From JBOGVZ01 sp050692985 (GTDB lineage Bacteria > Actinomycetota > UBA4738 > CALAEC01): a DNA stretch of 64,000 nucleotides. How positions within the stretch are numbered: the first letter of the stretch is position 1; each line of letters starts with the position of its first letter. Under the pieces are notes generated by a model. That model was given only the letters and a program-made list of their open reading frames with translations. It was not told the DNA's origin and made no database searches. The translations under genes were made by a program, and so were the position numbers. Where the stretch lies: NCBI GenBank assembly GCA_050692985.1, contig JBOGVZ010000057.1:1-64000 (forward strand), in the 5' to 3' direction. This document shows positions 6,790-16,094 of this stretch, piece by piece.

Positions 6790-9700
6790 GTGAACCGCAA
6801 GAGGGTGTGGCTTTCCGCGGGTGGTGCGGCGATGGCGACCGCGCTCATCACCACGTTCCTGGTCCTGTCCGCCGGTCCGGCGACGTCCAAGCAGTTCGCA
6901 ACGCTCGACGTGCTGGCCGGTTCGGTCGACGTTCGGTCGGCGGGGCAGTCCGACTTCCGCGGCGCCACGGACGGCGCCACCCTCAAGGAAGGGGACACCG
7001 TTCGCACGGCGGACGATGGCCGGGCGGAGATCGAGTACTTCGACGGCAGCATCACCCGTCTCGACTACGACACGACCTTCGCCATCGAGGAGCTGGCCAG
7101 CCTCCCGGACGAGCCGGGGAGCAAGGTCATCCGCGGCGCCCAGGGCTCGGGCCGGACGTTCAGCCGCATCACGAAGCTGACGGGCTCGGAGAGCCGGGTC
7201 GAGGTCGGCACCCCGACCGCCGTGGCCGCGGTCCGAGGGACCGCTTTCTTCATCCAGGAGATCGTGGCCGTGGACGGCACGATCTCGTTCGTGTTCGGTG
7301 TCATCGAGGGCCGCGTCCTCGTCACCCCGGAGGGTGGTGGTGAGCCTGTGCTCGTCGAACAGGGCCACTACGTCGTGGTGGATTCCGAGGGGAACATCGG
7401 GCCGATCCTCGAGCTGACCGAGGAGATGCTGGCCCAGGACTGGATCCTCTACAACCAGTGCGACCTCGACGGCGTCCCGCTGGCGGCCTGCCAGACGGAG
7501 GAGGAGACGGAGGAGCCCACTCAGGAGGAGACCCAGGAGGAGGAGACCCAGGAGCAGGAGCAGGAGGACGTCGACCAGCCCCTGGACGAGTCCACTCCTC
7601 CCCCAGAAGATGGCGGACCGCCGGGTGGTCCGCAGGGCGGTCCTCAGGGTCCTCCGGATGACCCGCCCCCGGACACCACCCCCCCGGACACCACCATCAC
7701 CAAGGCGCCGCCCGCGCTGGACATCTCGCAGTCGGGGTCGTTCAAGTTCGTTTCTTCGGAGAACGGGTCGACCTTCCAGTGCTCGTTCGACGGTGCGGCC
7801 TTCGCCAACTGTGCGTCACCGCGGAGCTACAACCTGAGCGATGGTGATCACACGTTCCGGGTCCGGGCCGAGGACGCCGTGGGCAACATCGACCCCACCC
7901 CTGCCGTGCACGAGTGGACGATCGATTCGACCCCTCCGGTGACCACGATTACCGCTGGTCCCGACGTCCTGACCAACCGCACCGACGCAACCTTCACCTT
8001 CGTGGCCAACGAGGCCGTGCAGGGCTTCGAGTGCGATCTCGACGGCCAGGGGTATGAGCCGTGCGCCTCCCCCCGGATGTACGGAGGCCTGGAAGACGGG
8101 AGCCACACCTTCCGGGTGCGCGCCACCGACCTGGCCGGGAACGTGGAGTCCACGGCCACCTGGACGTGGACGATCGATACCGTCGCTCCGGAGGTCACCA
8201 TCGACGAGGGTCCCCAGGGCACGGTGGCCACCGGGACCGCCACCTTCTCCTTCAGCTCCTCAAAGCCGGGGTCGACGTTCCTGTGTTCCCTGAACGGCGG
8301 GGCGTTCGAGCCGTGCGCTTCTCCCAAGACCTACGAGGGCCTGGCCGATGGGCCGCAGACGTTCAACGTGCAGGCCACCGACCTGGCCGGCAACGTCGGT
8401 GCGTCGGAGCTCCGCGTGTGGACGGTGGACACCACACCGCCCGTCGCTACCATCGATTCCGGTCCGGCGGCGCTCGCCAACTCGGCCAGCGCGATCTTCT
8501 CCTTCTCGTCCGAGCCGGGGGCCACGTTCGAGTGTTCGCTCGACGGCGCGGCGTTCCAGTCGTGCTCGTCACCGGAGGAGCACCAGGGCCTGTCGGACGG
8601 AAGCCACGTCTTCGCGGTTCGGGCCACCGACACGGCCGGGAACGTCGGCATCGAGGCCCTCCACGCCTGGACCATCGACACCGTGGCCCCCGGGGTGACC
8701 ATCGACTCGGGGCCCCAGGGCGCGGTGTCCTCCACCGAGGCCACTCTCACCTTCTCCTCGGAGCCCGGGGCCACCTTCGAGTGTGAGCTGGACGGCGCCG
8801 GGTTCACCTCCTGCGCCTCCCCGAGGACCTACGAGGGCCTGGCCCAGGGCAACCACACCTTCTCGGTCCGGGCCACCGATGAGGCCGGCAACACCTCCGC
8901 CCCGGCCTCCCGGGCCTGGACCGTGGACACCACCGCTCCCGACGTGGAGATCCTGACCGGCCCCGACGCCCCGACGAACGCCACCGGGGCCACCTTCACC
9001 TTCGCCGCCGAGGAGGGGGCCACCACCGAGTGCTCGCTGGACGAGGGTGAGTTCGGGTCCTGCGACTCGCCGCAGAGCTACCAGGGCCTGGTCGATGGGG
9101 ACCACACCTTCACCGTGGTGGCCACCGACGCCGCCGGCAACACGGCCACCGACTCGTTCGGCTGGAGGATCGACACTCAGGCCCCCGACGTGGCGATCAC
9201 CTCGGCCCCGTCGGACCCGACCAGCTCCACCGAGGCCACCTTCACCTTCACCGCGGAGGAGGGCGCGGCTACCGAGTGCGACCTCGACGGCGCCGGCTTC
9301 GCCCCCTGCGACTCGCCCACGGCCTACGAGGGTCTGGCCGAGGGCCCCCACACCTTCACCGTGCGGGCCACCGACGCCGCCGGGAACAGCGCCACGGATT
9401 CGGTGGCGTGGACCGTGGACCTGACGCCGCCCCAGACCGCGATCGGCGACGGCCCCGACGAGCTGACCAACTCCACCGAGGCCACCTTCACCTTCCAGGC
9501 AGACGAGGCCGTGGACGGCTTCCAGTGCGACCTCGACGGCACCGGGTTCGAGGCGTGTGACTCCCCGAAGACCTACGAGGGCCTGGCGGACGGGACCCAC
9601 ACCTTCAGCGTGCGGGCCACCGACCTGGCCGGGAACCTCGAGTCCACGGCCACGTGGACGTGGACCATCGACACCGTGGCCCCGGCGGCCACGATCGACG

Positions 9701-12546
9701 ACGGCCCCCAGGGCGCCGTGGCCACGGCCGCGGCCACCTTCTCCTTCTCCTCCGAGCTCGGGGCCACCTTCGAGTGCGACCTGGACGGCGCGGGCTTCAC
9801 CGCCTGCTCCTCACCGCAGGGCTATGCCGGGCTGGCCGATGGCAACCACACCTTCTCGGTGCGTGCCATCGACGAGGCCGGCAACACCGGGGCCCCGGCC
9901 TCCCGGGCATGGACCGTGGACACCGTTCCTCCCGAAGTGGAGATCACCTCTGGACCCCAGGCCCTGACCAACCAGGCCGACGCCTCCTTCACCTTTACCG
10001 CCGAGGAGGGCGCCGCCACCGAGTGCGACCTCGACGGCGCCGGCTTCGCTCCCTGCGGGAGCGGGGTGGCCTACACCGAGCTTGGCGAGGGCCCCCACAC
10101 CTTCACGGTGCGGGCCACCGACGCCGCCGGCAACAGCGCCACCGACTCGTTCGGGTGGACCGTGGACACCACCCCACCGGCGGTGGGCATCACCTCGGGG
10201 CCGGCCAGCCCGACGAACGCCGCCGAGGCGATCCTGTCCTTCACCGCGGAGGAGGGCGCATCCACCGAGTGTGACCTCGACGGCACCGGCTTCGCCTCCT
10301 GCGCGTCGCCCACGGCCTACGAGGGCCTGGGCGACGGGGAGCACACCTTCACCGTGCGGGCAACCGACGCCGCCGGCAACAGCGCGGAGGACTCCCACAC
10401 GTGGACCATCGACACCGTGGCCCCGGGGGTCACGATCGACGACGGTCCCCAGGGCGCGGTGTCCTCCGCCGAGGCGACCTTCACCTTCTCCTCCGAGCCC
10501 GGGGCCACCTTCGAGTGCTCGCTGGACGACGCCGGGTTCGAGGCCTGCGCCTCCCCGGCGGGGTACGGCGGGCTGGTCGACGGCAACCACACGTTCGAGG
10601 TCCGGGCCACCGACGAGGCCGGCAACACCGGGGCCCCGGCCTCCCGGGCCTGGACCGTGGACACCACCGGCCCCGCTACCACCATCGATGACGGTCCGGA
10701 GGGCACCGTGGCGTCGTCCGAGGCGATCTTCGAGTTCAGCTCCGAGCCGGGCGCAACGTTCGAGTGCTCCCTGGACGAGGCCGAGTTCGACGACTGCGCG
10801 TCCCCGAACGGGTACGGCGACCTCCAGCCGGGGGACCACCAGTTCCAGGTGAAGGCCACGGACGGCGCAGGCAACACCGGCGAGCCGGCGAGCTGGCACT
10901 GGACCATCGTGGCCTCTGACACGGAGGCCCCGGACACCGAGATCACGTCCGGGCCCAGCGAATCCTGCGAGTTCGGCGAGGGCGGACTGGTCTGCGACGA
11001 CACGTCGGCCACGTTCGAGTTCACCTCCACGGAGGACGGTTCGACGTTCGAGTGCCGTCTGGACGAGTCGGGCGAAGGCACCCCCTTGGTCGGTGAGTGG
11101 CAGGAGTGCGACTCCCCCAAGGGCTACGACAACCTGCTGACGGGCACGAACTACACCTTCCTGGTCCGGGCCACCGACCCGGCCGGCAACACCGATGACT
11201 CACCGGCCCAGCTGTCGTGGACCGTGGTGGACCTCACTCCGCCGCAAACCACCATCACCTCCGGCCCCGATGACCCCACGGAGTTGACCACCGCGACGTT
11301 CGAGTTCACCTCGTCAGAGGACGGCTCGACGTTCCAGTGCTCCCTCGATGGAGGACCGGCGCACGGTTGCGTCTCCCCCCAGACCTACGAGGGCCTGGCG
11401 CCCGGACCGCACACGTTCCAGGTGTGGGCCACCGACCCCGCCGGCAACGCCGATCCCGAGGCCGCCGTGTGGTCTTGGAGGATCGGAGGGACCGGATCCG
11501 AGATCACGATCAACCTGACCTGGAACAACGGGCCCCGTGACCTGGATGTCCACGTGCTCACCCCGGACGGGGGGCACGTCTTCTACGCCAACATGGCCCA
11601 CCCGAGCTCGGGGAACCCCTGGGCGACGCTGGACCACGACGTTACCAACGGGCCCCCGGGAAGCGAGACGATCACCCTCTACCCGGCCAACGACGGCTTC
11701 GTGTCCGGTGGGTTCACCGTCTACGTGCACAACTTCAGCTGTGAGCTTCCGTTCACCACCTCCGGGGCCGTGGTTACCGTCACCGGCGGGGGCTCGTCGT
11801 CGTCGCTGGCGGTGTCCGGGGCGAGCGGCAACCCCACGTTCGACACCTGGAACGTCGGCACCCTCACCGTGGACGGACTCGGGAACGCCACGATGCAGGG
11901 GACCCAGACGATCGGCGGGACCAGGAGCTGCCCCGCCGGCGGGCCCGGCCAGGATCAGCATCGCGGCGTCGAGTCGAAATCTCGCGGAGAGCCCTCGGCG
12001 ATCACCGAGGCGCGGTCCGAGCCTCCCGCCGATGATGTGGAGCACGAGGAAGCCCCCCAGGCCGCGATCACCGGTGTGGAGGCGGAGGTCCGCGGGTCCG
12101 CCGTCGAGGTCCGGTGGAAGCCGGAGGACACCCCGGGCGTCGTCCTGTGGTCCACCGAGGAGTTCCCCACGGTGGTTCAGGAGAACGTCGGCTGCCGCGG
12201 TACCGGCACCTGTCGGATCCGTGACCTCCCGGTGGGCTCGACCGTCTATGTGACCGTCCTGGCCGAGGGTGGCATCGACCAAGCTCCAGAGGAGGGCGTG
12301 AACGCGATCCGCATCGAGATCCCGGCTCCCACCCAAGACGAGGAGATCCCGGGAGCCGATGCGGGTCCGGCTCCCCCGGCCCCGTCCGGCTCGGGGTCGT
12401 CCGGACAGCCACCCGCGCCGTCATCTCCCCCGGAGGGCGACCAGGCGACCGACACGACCCCGAAGCCGCCCAGGCCCGAGGAGCCCACGCCGCCGCCGGA
12501 GGAGCCGGCGGTCCGGACCGACGCCCCCGCCGCGCCCGGCGAGTAG
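6790..12546 (+). CDS. Giant exported FecR-domain protein with 15 Ig-like repeats
   Basis: The 1918-residue protein starts with a signal-anchor-like stretch ('AAMATALITTFLVLSAG'). A FecR domain follows (about residues 40-200; 'LKEGDTVRTADDGRAEI', 'VRGTAFFI'), then a Glu/Gln-rich segment (236-267). Fifteen tandem repeats of about 83 residues come next (about 297-1565), each with two Cys and a '(F/V)xVRATDxAGN' signature. A DUF2135/YfaP-like domain ('DLDVHVLTPDG', about 1570-1705), a fibronectin-III-like segment and a Pro-rich tail finish it. It is probably a cell-surface sensor or adhesin. GTG 6790 precedes the signal sequence. It is followed after 36 bp by a CHASE2 cyclase, suggesting one operon in which this protein is the extracellular partner. 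Confidence 0.8.
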   Translation: MNRKRVWLSAGGAAMATALITTFLVLSAGPATSKQFATLDVLAGSVDVRSAGQSDFRGATDGATLKEGDTVRTADDGRAEIEYFDGSITRLDYDTTFAIEELASLPDEPGSKVIRGAQGSGRTFSRITKLTGSESRVEVGTPTAVAAVRGTAFFIQEIVAVDGTISFVFGVIEGRVLVTPEGGGEPVLVEQGHYVVVDSEGNIGPILELTEEMLAQDWILYNQCDLDGVPLAACQTEEETEEPTQEETQEEETQEQEQEDVDQPLDESTPPPEDGGPPGGPQGGPQGPPDDPPPDTTPPDTTITKAPPALDISQSGSFKFVSSENGSTFQCSFDGAAFANCASPRSYNLSDGDHTFRVRAEDAVGNIDPTPAVHEWTIDSTPPVTTITAGPDVLTNRTDATFTFVANEAVQGFECDLDGQGYEPCASPRMYGGLEDGSHTFRVRATDLAGNVESTATWTWTIDTVAPEVTIDEGPQGTVATGTATFSFSSSKPGSTFLCSLNGGAFEPCASPKTYEGLADGPQTFNVQATDLAGNVGASELRVWTVDTTPPVATIDSGPAALANSASAIFSFSSEPGATFECSLDGAAFQSCSSPEEHQGLSDGSHVFAVRATDTAGNVGIEALHAWTIDTVAPGVTIDSGPQGAVSSTEATLTFSSEPGATFECELDGAGFTSCASPRTYEGLAQGNHTFSVRATDEAGNTSAPASRAWTVDTTAPDVEILTGPDAPTNATGATFTFAAEEGATTECSLDEGEFGSCDSPQSYQGLVDGDHTFTVVATDAAGNTATDSFGWRIDTQAPDVAITSAPSDPTSSTEATFTFTAEEGAATECDLDGAGFAPCDSPTAYEGLAEGPHTFTVRATDAAGNSATDSVAWTVDLTPPQTAIGDGPDELTNSTEATFTFQADEAVDGFQCDLDGTGFEACDSPKTYEGLADGTHTFSVRATDLAGNLESTATWTWTIDTVAPAATIDDGPQGAVATAAATFSFSSELGATFECDLDGAGFTACSSPQGYAGLADGNHTFSVRAIDEAGNTGAPASRAWTVDTVPPEVEITSGPQALTNQADASFTFTAEEGAATECDLDGAGFAPCGSGVAYTELGEGPHTFTVRATDAAGNSATDSFGWTVDTTPPAVGITSGPASPTNAAEAILSFTAEEGASTECDLDGTGFASCASPTAYEGLGDGEHTFTVRATDAAGNSAEDSHTWTIDTVAPGVTIDDGPQGAVSSAEATFTFSSEPGATFECSLDDAGFEACASPAGYGGLVDGNHTFEVRATDEAGNTGAPASRAWTVDTTGPATTIDDGPEGTVASSEAIFEFSSEPGATFECSLDEAEFDDCASPNGYGDLQPGDHQFQVKATDGAGNTGEPASWHWTIVASDTEAPDTEITSGPSESCEFGEGGLVCDDTSATFEFTSTEDGSTFECRLDESGEGTPLVGEWQECDSPKGYDNLLTGTNYTFLVRATDPAGNTDDSPAQLSWTVVDLTPPQTTITSGPDDPTELTTATFEFTSSEDGSTFQCSLDGGPAHGCVSPQTYEGLAPGPHTFQVWATDPAGNADPEAAVWSWRIGGTGSEITINLTWNNGPRDLDVHVLTPDGGHVFYANMAHPSSGNPWATLDHDVTNGPPGSETITLYPANDGFVSGGFTVYVHNFSCELPFTTSGAVVTVTGGGSSSSLAVSGASGNPTFDTWNVGTLTVDGLGNATMQGTQTIGGTRSCPAGGPGQDQHRGVESKSRGEPSAITEARSEPPADDVEHEEAPQAAITGVEAEVRGSAVEVRWKPEDTPGVVLWSTEEFPTVVQENVGCRGTGTCRIRDLPVGSTVYVTVLAEGGIDQAPEEGVNAIRIEIPAPTQDEEIPGADAGPAPPAPSGSGSSGQPPAPSSPPEGDQATDTTPKPPRPEEPTPPPEEPAVRTDAPAAPGE
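7660..11490 (+). repeat. Coding tandem repeats, about 15 units of 246-255 bp
   Basis: Fifteen head-to-tail units lie inside the FecR-domain gene. Protein-level consensus: 'T.APxVTIDxGP', 'ATFTFSSEPGATFECSLDG', 'C.SP..YEGL.DG.HTF', 'VRATDxAGN', 'RAWTVD'. Units 14 and 15 are the most divergent (unit 14 carries an insertion with an extra Cys pair). Runs of near-identical DNA between units 5, 9 and 12, and between 7, 10 and 11, suggest past recombination or duplication. Such regions are also prone to assembly collapse, so the unit count should be treated with caution. Confidence 0.85.
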
Positions 12547-12582
12547 GCTCCTGGAGCGGGCCATTCCTGGGAAGGTGATGCG

Positions 12583-14574
12583 GTGAGGCGAACCGCCCTT
12601 TTCCGGCTGACCGCCGCGGTTCTCATCGCCCTGGGGGTCACCGGCCTGGCGTGGGCGGGGCTGGCGGTGGGCACGTTCCAGCAGACCCAGCTCCGCCTGG
12701 AGGACGGGCTGTTCCCCGCCGTGGGAGCGGATCCCGGCATCGTCGTGGTCGGGCTGGATGACGCCACGCTCGACGAGGTCGGTATCTTCCCGCTGCCCCG
12801 GGACTACCACGCCCGCCTGATCGACGCGCTGGCCGAGCGGGGCGCCTCGTGGATCGGCTACGACGTCACGTTCTCCGAGCGGACCCGACAGACCGCCGAG
12901 GAGCTGTCCGAGCAGGACCGGGCCCTGGTGGACGCGGTGGAGCGCGCCGGCAACGTCATCCTCGGCGTCCAGGGCACGTTCGAGGGGCGCCTGGCCGAAG
13001 GGATCCCCCGGGCCGCGTCGGTGGAGCTTCCCTTCGAGGAGCTCGGGGAGGCCGCCGCCGGAGTTGCATCGGTGAACGTGTTCCCCGACCCGGACTCGGT
13101 GGTCCGCGTGTACGCCCCGGTCATCGACGTCGAAGGTTCGTTCTTGGACACGCTGGCCTTCGGACTCTTCACCCGGGAGGAGGGAGTGGAGGGGCCGCTC
13201 ACGCTGCGGCCCGACGGCGTCCAGGTCGGAGAGGCCCTGATCCCGACGGGCCCCGAGCACCTGATGGCGATCAACTTCGCGCCCGGCTCCCCGGACGAGG
13301 GCGGCTTCGAGACCTACTCGTTGATCGACGTCGTCGAGGGGCGGCTGGGCCCCGGGGTCTTCCGGGACAAGATCGTCCTGGTCGGTGCCACGGCCCTGGG
13401 CCTGGGCGACACCCGCCTGACCCCGATCGACAAACAGACCGGCCAGGCCGGCGTCTTCGTGCACGCGAACGCGCTCAACACCATGCTGACCCGGGCCTAC
13501 CTGTTCCCAGACGGCCGGGGCCTGACCGTGGCCTGGATCTTCGCCCTGGCCCTGGTGGTGGCCGTCTCGGTGGCATTCCTTCGGGTGTGGCTGGCCCCGG
13601 CGGTGTCGCTGGGGGCGGGGGCCGGCTACTACCTGGTGGCCTTCTCCCGCTTCGACCGGGGGCGCGTGATGAACCTGGTCTACCCGGCCCTGGCCGTGCT
13701 TGTGGCGTACATGGCCGCGCTGGCGTTCCGGTACTTCACCGAGTTCCGGGAGCGCCGCCGCGTCACCCACGTGTTCGGCCGCTACGTGGCGGAGGACGTG
13801 GTGGAGGAGGTCCTGGCGGCCCCGGAGCGGGCCCTGGCCACCCTGGAGGGTGCCGAGCGGCCGATCTCCGTGCTGTTCGCCGACCTTCGCGGATTCACCG
13901 CTGCGTCCGACGGCGCGTCGCCCACCGAGGTGGTGGCCGGGCTGAACATCTACCTGGACGCCATGGTCCGCGCGGTGAACGAGGAGCACGGCACGATCGA
14001 CAAGTTCATGGGCGACTGCGTGATGGCGTTCTGGGGCGCGCCCCGGTACGTGCCGAACCACGCCGAGCGGGCCATCAAGGCGGCCCTGGTGATGCAGGAC
14101 TACATCGAGGAGGCCAAGCAGAGGGCCGACGAGATGGGGCTCCGGGTCCCCGGGGTCGGGGTGGGCGTGTCCACCGGGGCGGCCGTGGTGGGCAACATCG
14201 GCTCCCACGAGCGGCTGGACTACACGGTGATCGGCGACACGGTGAACACCGCCAGCCGCATCTGCGGCGTGGCCGAGGCCGGCGAGATCGTGGTCACCGA
14301 GGAGTGCTCGGCGGCGGTGGGCGATGTGTTCCCGATCACCCCCCTCCCGCCGCTCAAAGTGAAGGGCAAGCGCGAGCTCCTGAAGATCTTCCAGGTCCTT
14401 CGCCCGGGCCAAGAGGCCAAGGCCTTCGAGGAAGGCGCCACCACCGAGGCCCACGACGAGAAGGCCCAGTTCGAGGGCCAGGAGGAAGCCCCGGCCGAGG
14501 GGAAGCAGGTCGAGGCCCCGTCGAAAGCCGCAGGCTACGCCCCCATCGAGCCCCGCCTCGAACCTCCCAAGTAG
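12583..14574 (+). CDS. CHASE2-domain class III adenylate cyclase
   Basis: A 663-residue membrane sensor cyclase that makes a cyclic nucleotide, probably cAMP. TM1 is at about residues 5-29 and an extracytoplasmic CHASE2 domain follows ('DPGIVVVGLDDATLDEVG', 'YDVTFSERT'). Three membrane helices lie between 313 and 385, then the class III catalytic domain (about 426-600). 'LFADLRGF' and 'DKFMGDCVMAFWG' supply the metal-binding Asp residues and the base-recognition Lys, and 'DYTVIGDTVNTASR' is the second specificity motif. The C-terminal 50 residues are Glu/Ala-rich. GTG 12583 follows GGGAAGG. It is downstream of the FecR-repeat gene by 36 bp and likely co-transcribed, so the exported protein may feed the CHASE2 sensor. 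Confidence 0.9.
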   Translation: MRRTALFRLTAAVLIALGVTGLAWAGLAVGTFQQTQLRLEDGLFPAVGADPGIVVVGLDDATLDEVGIFPLPRDYHARLIDALAERGASWIGYDVTFSERTRQTAEELSEQDRALVDAVERAGNVILGVQGTFEGRLAEGIPRAASVELPFEELGEAAAGVASVNVFPDPDSVVRVYAPVIDVEGSFLDTLAFGLFTREEGVEGPLTLRPDGVQVGEALIPTGPEHLMAINFAPGSPDEGGFETYSLIDVVEGRLGPGVFRDKIVLVGATALGLGDTRLTPIDKQTGQAGVFVHANALNTMLTRAYLFPDGRGLTVAWIFALALVVAVSVAFLRVWLAPAVSLGAGAGYYLVAFSRFDRGRVMNLVYPALAVLVAYMAALAFRYFTEFRERRRVTHVFGRYVAEDVVEEVLAAPERALATLEGAERPISVLFADLRGFTAASDGASPTEVVAGLNIYLDAMVRAVNEEHGTIDKFMGDCVMAFWGAPRYVPNHAERAIKAALVMQDYIEEAKQRADEMGLRVPGVGVGVSTGAAVVGNIGSHERLDYTVIGDTVNTASRICGVAEAGEIVVTEECSAAVGDVFPITPLPPLKVKGKRELLKIFQVLRPGQEAKAFEEGATTEAHDEKAQFEGQEEAPAEGKQVEAPSKAAGYAPIEPRLEPPK

Positions 14575-14596
14575 GGCCGGCGCGCCGCGGCAGCGT

Positions 14597-14956
14597 CTAG
14601 CCGCTCATGTCGACCACGCAGAAGCGGTTGCCTTCAGGATCGGTGAGGATCACGTAGTCCGCATCCGCAGGCCGCTTGTCCCAGTGGACCTCGGTGGCCC
14701 CGAGGGCGATCAGGCGCTCGACCTCCTCGGCCTGGTGCTCTGCGTAGAGGTCGAGATGGATGCGTGGTGGCAGGTGGACCTCTGACTGGAGCCGGTCGAG
14801 GGAGAGATTGGGGCCGACGCCATCTCTCGGGCGCAGCACCACGAAGTCGTCGTCGCTCGTCTCGTCCCGCGGCACGTAGTCGAGGGCGGCCATCCAGAAC
14901 GCTTGTTGCCGCTGCAGGTCGTGCACGCGGAGAACGATCGAGCCGATCCGAAGCAT
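14597..14956 (-). CDS. VOC-superfamily (glyoxalase-like) protein
   Basis: The 119-residue protein has the beta-alpha-beta-beta-beta fold pattern of vicinal-oxygen-chelate proteins: 'IGSIVLRVHDLQRQQAFWMAALDY' at the N-terminus and 'YVILTDPEGNRFCVVD' at the C-terminus. Members bind a metal or a small ligand; the substrate cannot be told here. A GTG three codons upstream (14965) is possible. ATG 14956 lies seven bases after TAGTGT, a good -10, which suggests a leaderless mRNA starting at this ATG. The gene lies tail-to-tail with the cyclase gene. Confidence 0.8.
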   Translation of the reverse strand: MLRIGSIVLRVHDLQRQQAFWMAALDYVPRDETSDDDFVVLRPRDGVGPNLSLDRLQSEVHLPPRIHLDLYAEHQAEEVERLIALGATEVHWDKRPADADYVILTDPEGNRFCVVDMSG

Positions 14957-14966
14957 TCGCCTCACA

Positions 14967-16094
14967 CTACCCGAGGGCCCGGGCCAGGTCCTCCACCAGG
15001 TCGTCGGGGTGCTCGATTCCCACCGACAGCCGGACCAGCGTGTCCGGCACCTCCAGCGGCGAGCCGGCCACGCTGGCGTGGGTCATGGGGCCGGGCACCT
15101 CGATCAGCGACTCCACGCCACCCAGCGACTCCCCCAGGAAGAACAGCTTCGTCGACTCGGCCACCCGCACGGCCTCCTCGGCCGTGTCGGTCTCGAACGA
15201 CACCATGCCGCCGAACCCCGACATCTGCCGCTCGGCCACCTCGTGGCCGGGGTGGTCGGCCAGGCCGGGGTAGTGGACCCGGCGGACCTTCGGATGGGAA
15301 GACAGGAAGTCCGCCACCATGCCGGCCCCGCGGCAGTGGGCGTCCATGCGCGCGGCCAGCGTCTTGACCCCGCGCAGCGCCAGGTAGCAGTCCATCGGGC
15401 CAGGCACCGCACCGAAGGCGTTGTGGAGGTAGGCCAGCCGCTCGGCCAGGTCCTGGTCGCGGAGCACCAGGGCCCCGCCCACGAGATCCGAATGCCCGCC
15501 GAGGTACTTGGTCACCGAGTGGACCACCACGTCGGCGCCGAGCTCCAGGGGCCGCTGGAGGTAGGGCGTGGCGAAGGTGTTGTCCACCACGGACGTGGCC
15601 CCGGCCTCCCGGGCGATGTCGGCCACCGCGGCGATGTCGGCCACCTTCAGCAGGGGATTGGACGGGGTCTCCATCCACACCACCCGGGTCTCGTCCCGCA
15701 CGGACTTGCGAGTGGCCTCGGGGTCGGAGAGGTCCACCGTGTCGAACGCCACCCCCCACTCCGACAGCACCCGGGCCACCAGGCGGTAGGTGCCGCCGTA
15801 GACGTCGTCGGGGAGGACAACGTGGTCCCCGGGGCGGAGCAGCAGCAGGAGCAGGGTGCTCTCGGCGGCCATCCCCGAGGCGAACGCGAAGGCCCGGGGG
15901 CCCCCCTCAAGCGACGCCAGGACCACCTCCAGGGCCTCCCGGGTGGGGTTCCCCCCGCGGGCGTAGTCGTAGCGCTTGGCCCGGCCCACCCCTTCCTGGG
16001 CGTACGTGGAGGTCTGGTAGATCGGCACGTTGACCGCCCCGTACAGGGGCTCCGGCTCCTGGCCGTTGTGGATCGCCCGGGTCTCGAACCTCAT
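14967..16094 (-). CDS. metB: Cystathionine gamma-synthase / gamma-lyase (PLP)
   Basis: A 375-residue member of the Cys/Met-metabolism PLP family, the usual length. It shows 'YDYARGGNPTREALE' (phosphate/substrate site), 'METPSNPLLKV', 'VVDNTFATPYLQRPLELGAD' and the PLP-lysine motif 'VHSVTKYLGGHSD'. It acts in cytosolic transsulfuration, either making cystathionine from an activated homoserine or cleaving it to cysteine. The upstream beta-synthase favours lyase use, but the family does not separate by motif alone. ATG 16094 has GGAG five bases upstream and overlaps the expected DUF429 stop as ATGA. As assembled, the upstream frame runs into this gene without a stop (see the DUF429 entry). Confidence 0.92.
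   Translation of the reverse strand: MRFETRAIHNGQEPEPLYGAVNVPIYQTSTYAQEGVGRAKRYDYARGGNPTREALEVVLASLEGGPRAFAFASGMAAESTLLLLLLRPGDHVVLPDDVYGGTYRLVARVLSEWGVAFDTVDLSDPEATRKSVRDETRVVWMETPSNPLLKVADIAAVADIAREAGATSVVDNTFATPYLQRPLELGADVVVHSVTKYLGGHSDLVGGALVLRDQDLAERLAYLHNAFGAVPGPMDCYLALRGVKTLAARMDAHCRGAGMVADFLSSHPKVRRVHYPGLADHPGHEVAERQMSGFGGMVSFETDTAEEAVRVAESTKLFFLGESLGGVESLIEVPGPMTHASVAGSPLEVPDTLVRLSVGIEHPDDLVEDLARALG

Noticed and set aside
6578..6793. A 71-codon plus-strand frame with a good Shine-Dalgarno whose stop overlaps the FecR-gene start as GTGA
   Set aside because: The translation is Pro/Arg/Gly-rich without structure, its third-codon-position GC is clearly lower than in real genes here, and it is crossed by the inverted repeats, so a structured leader explains it better. 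A leader peptide cannot be fully excluded.
7660..11490. Regular repeats that could suggest a CRISPR or satellite array
   Set aside because: The period is about 250 bp, units are divergent and fully coding in one frame with conserved residues, so they are protein-domain repeats.
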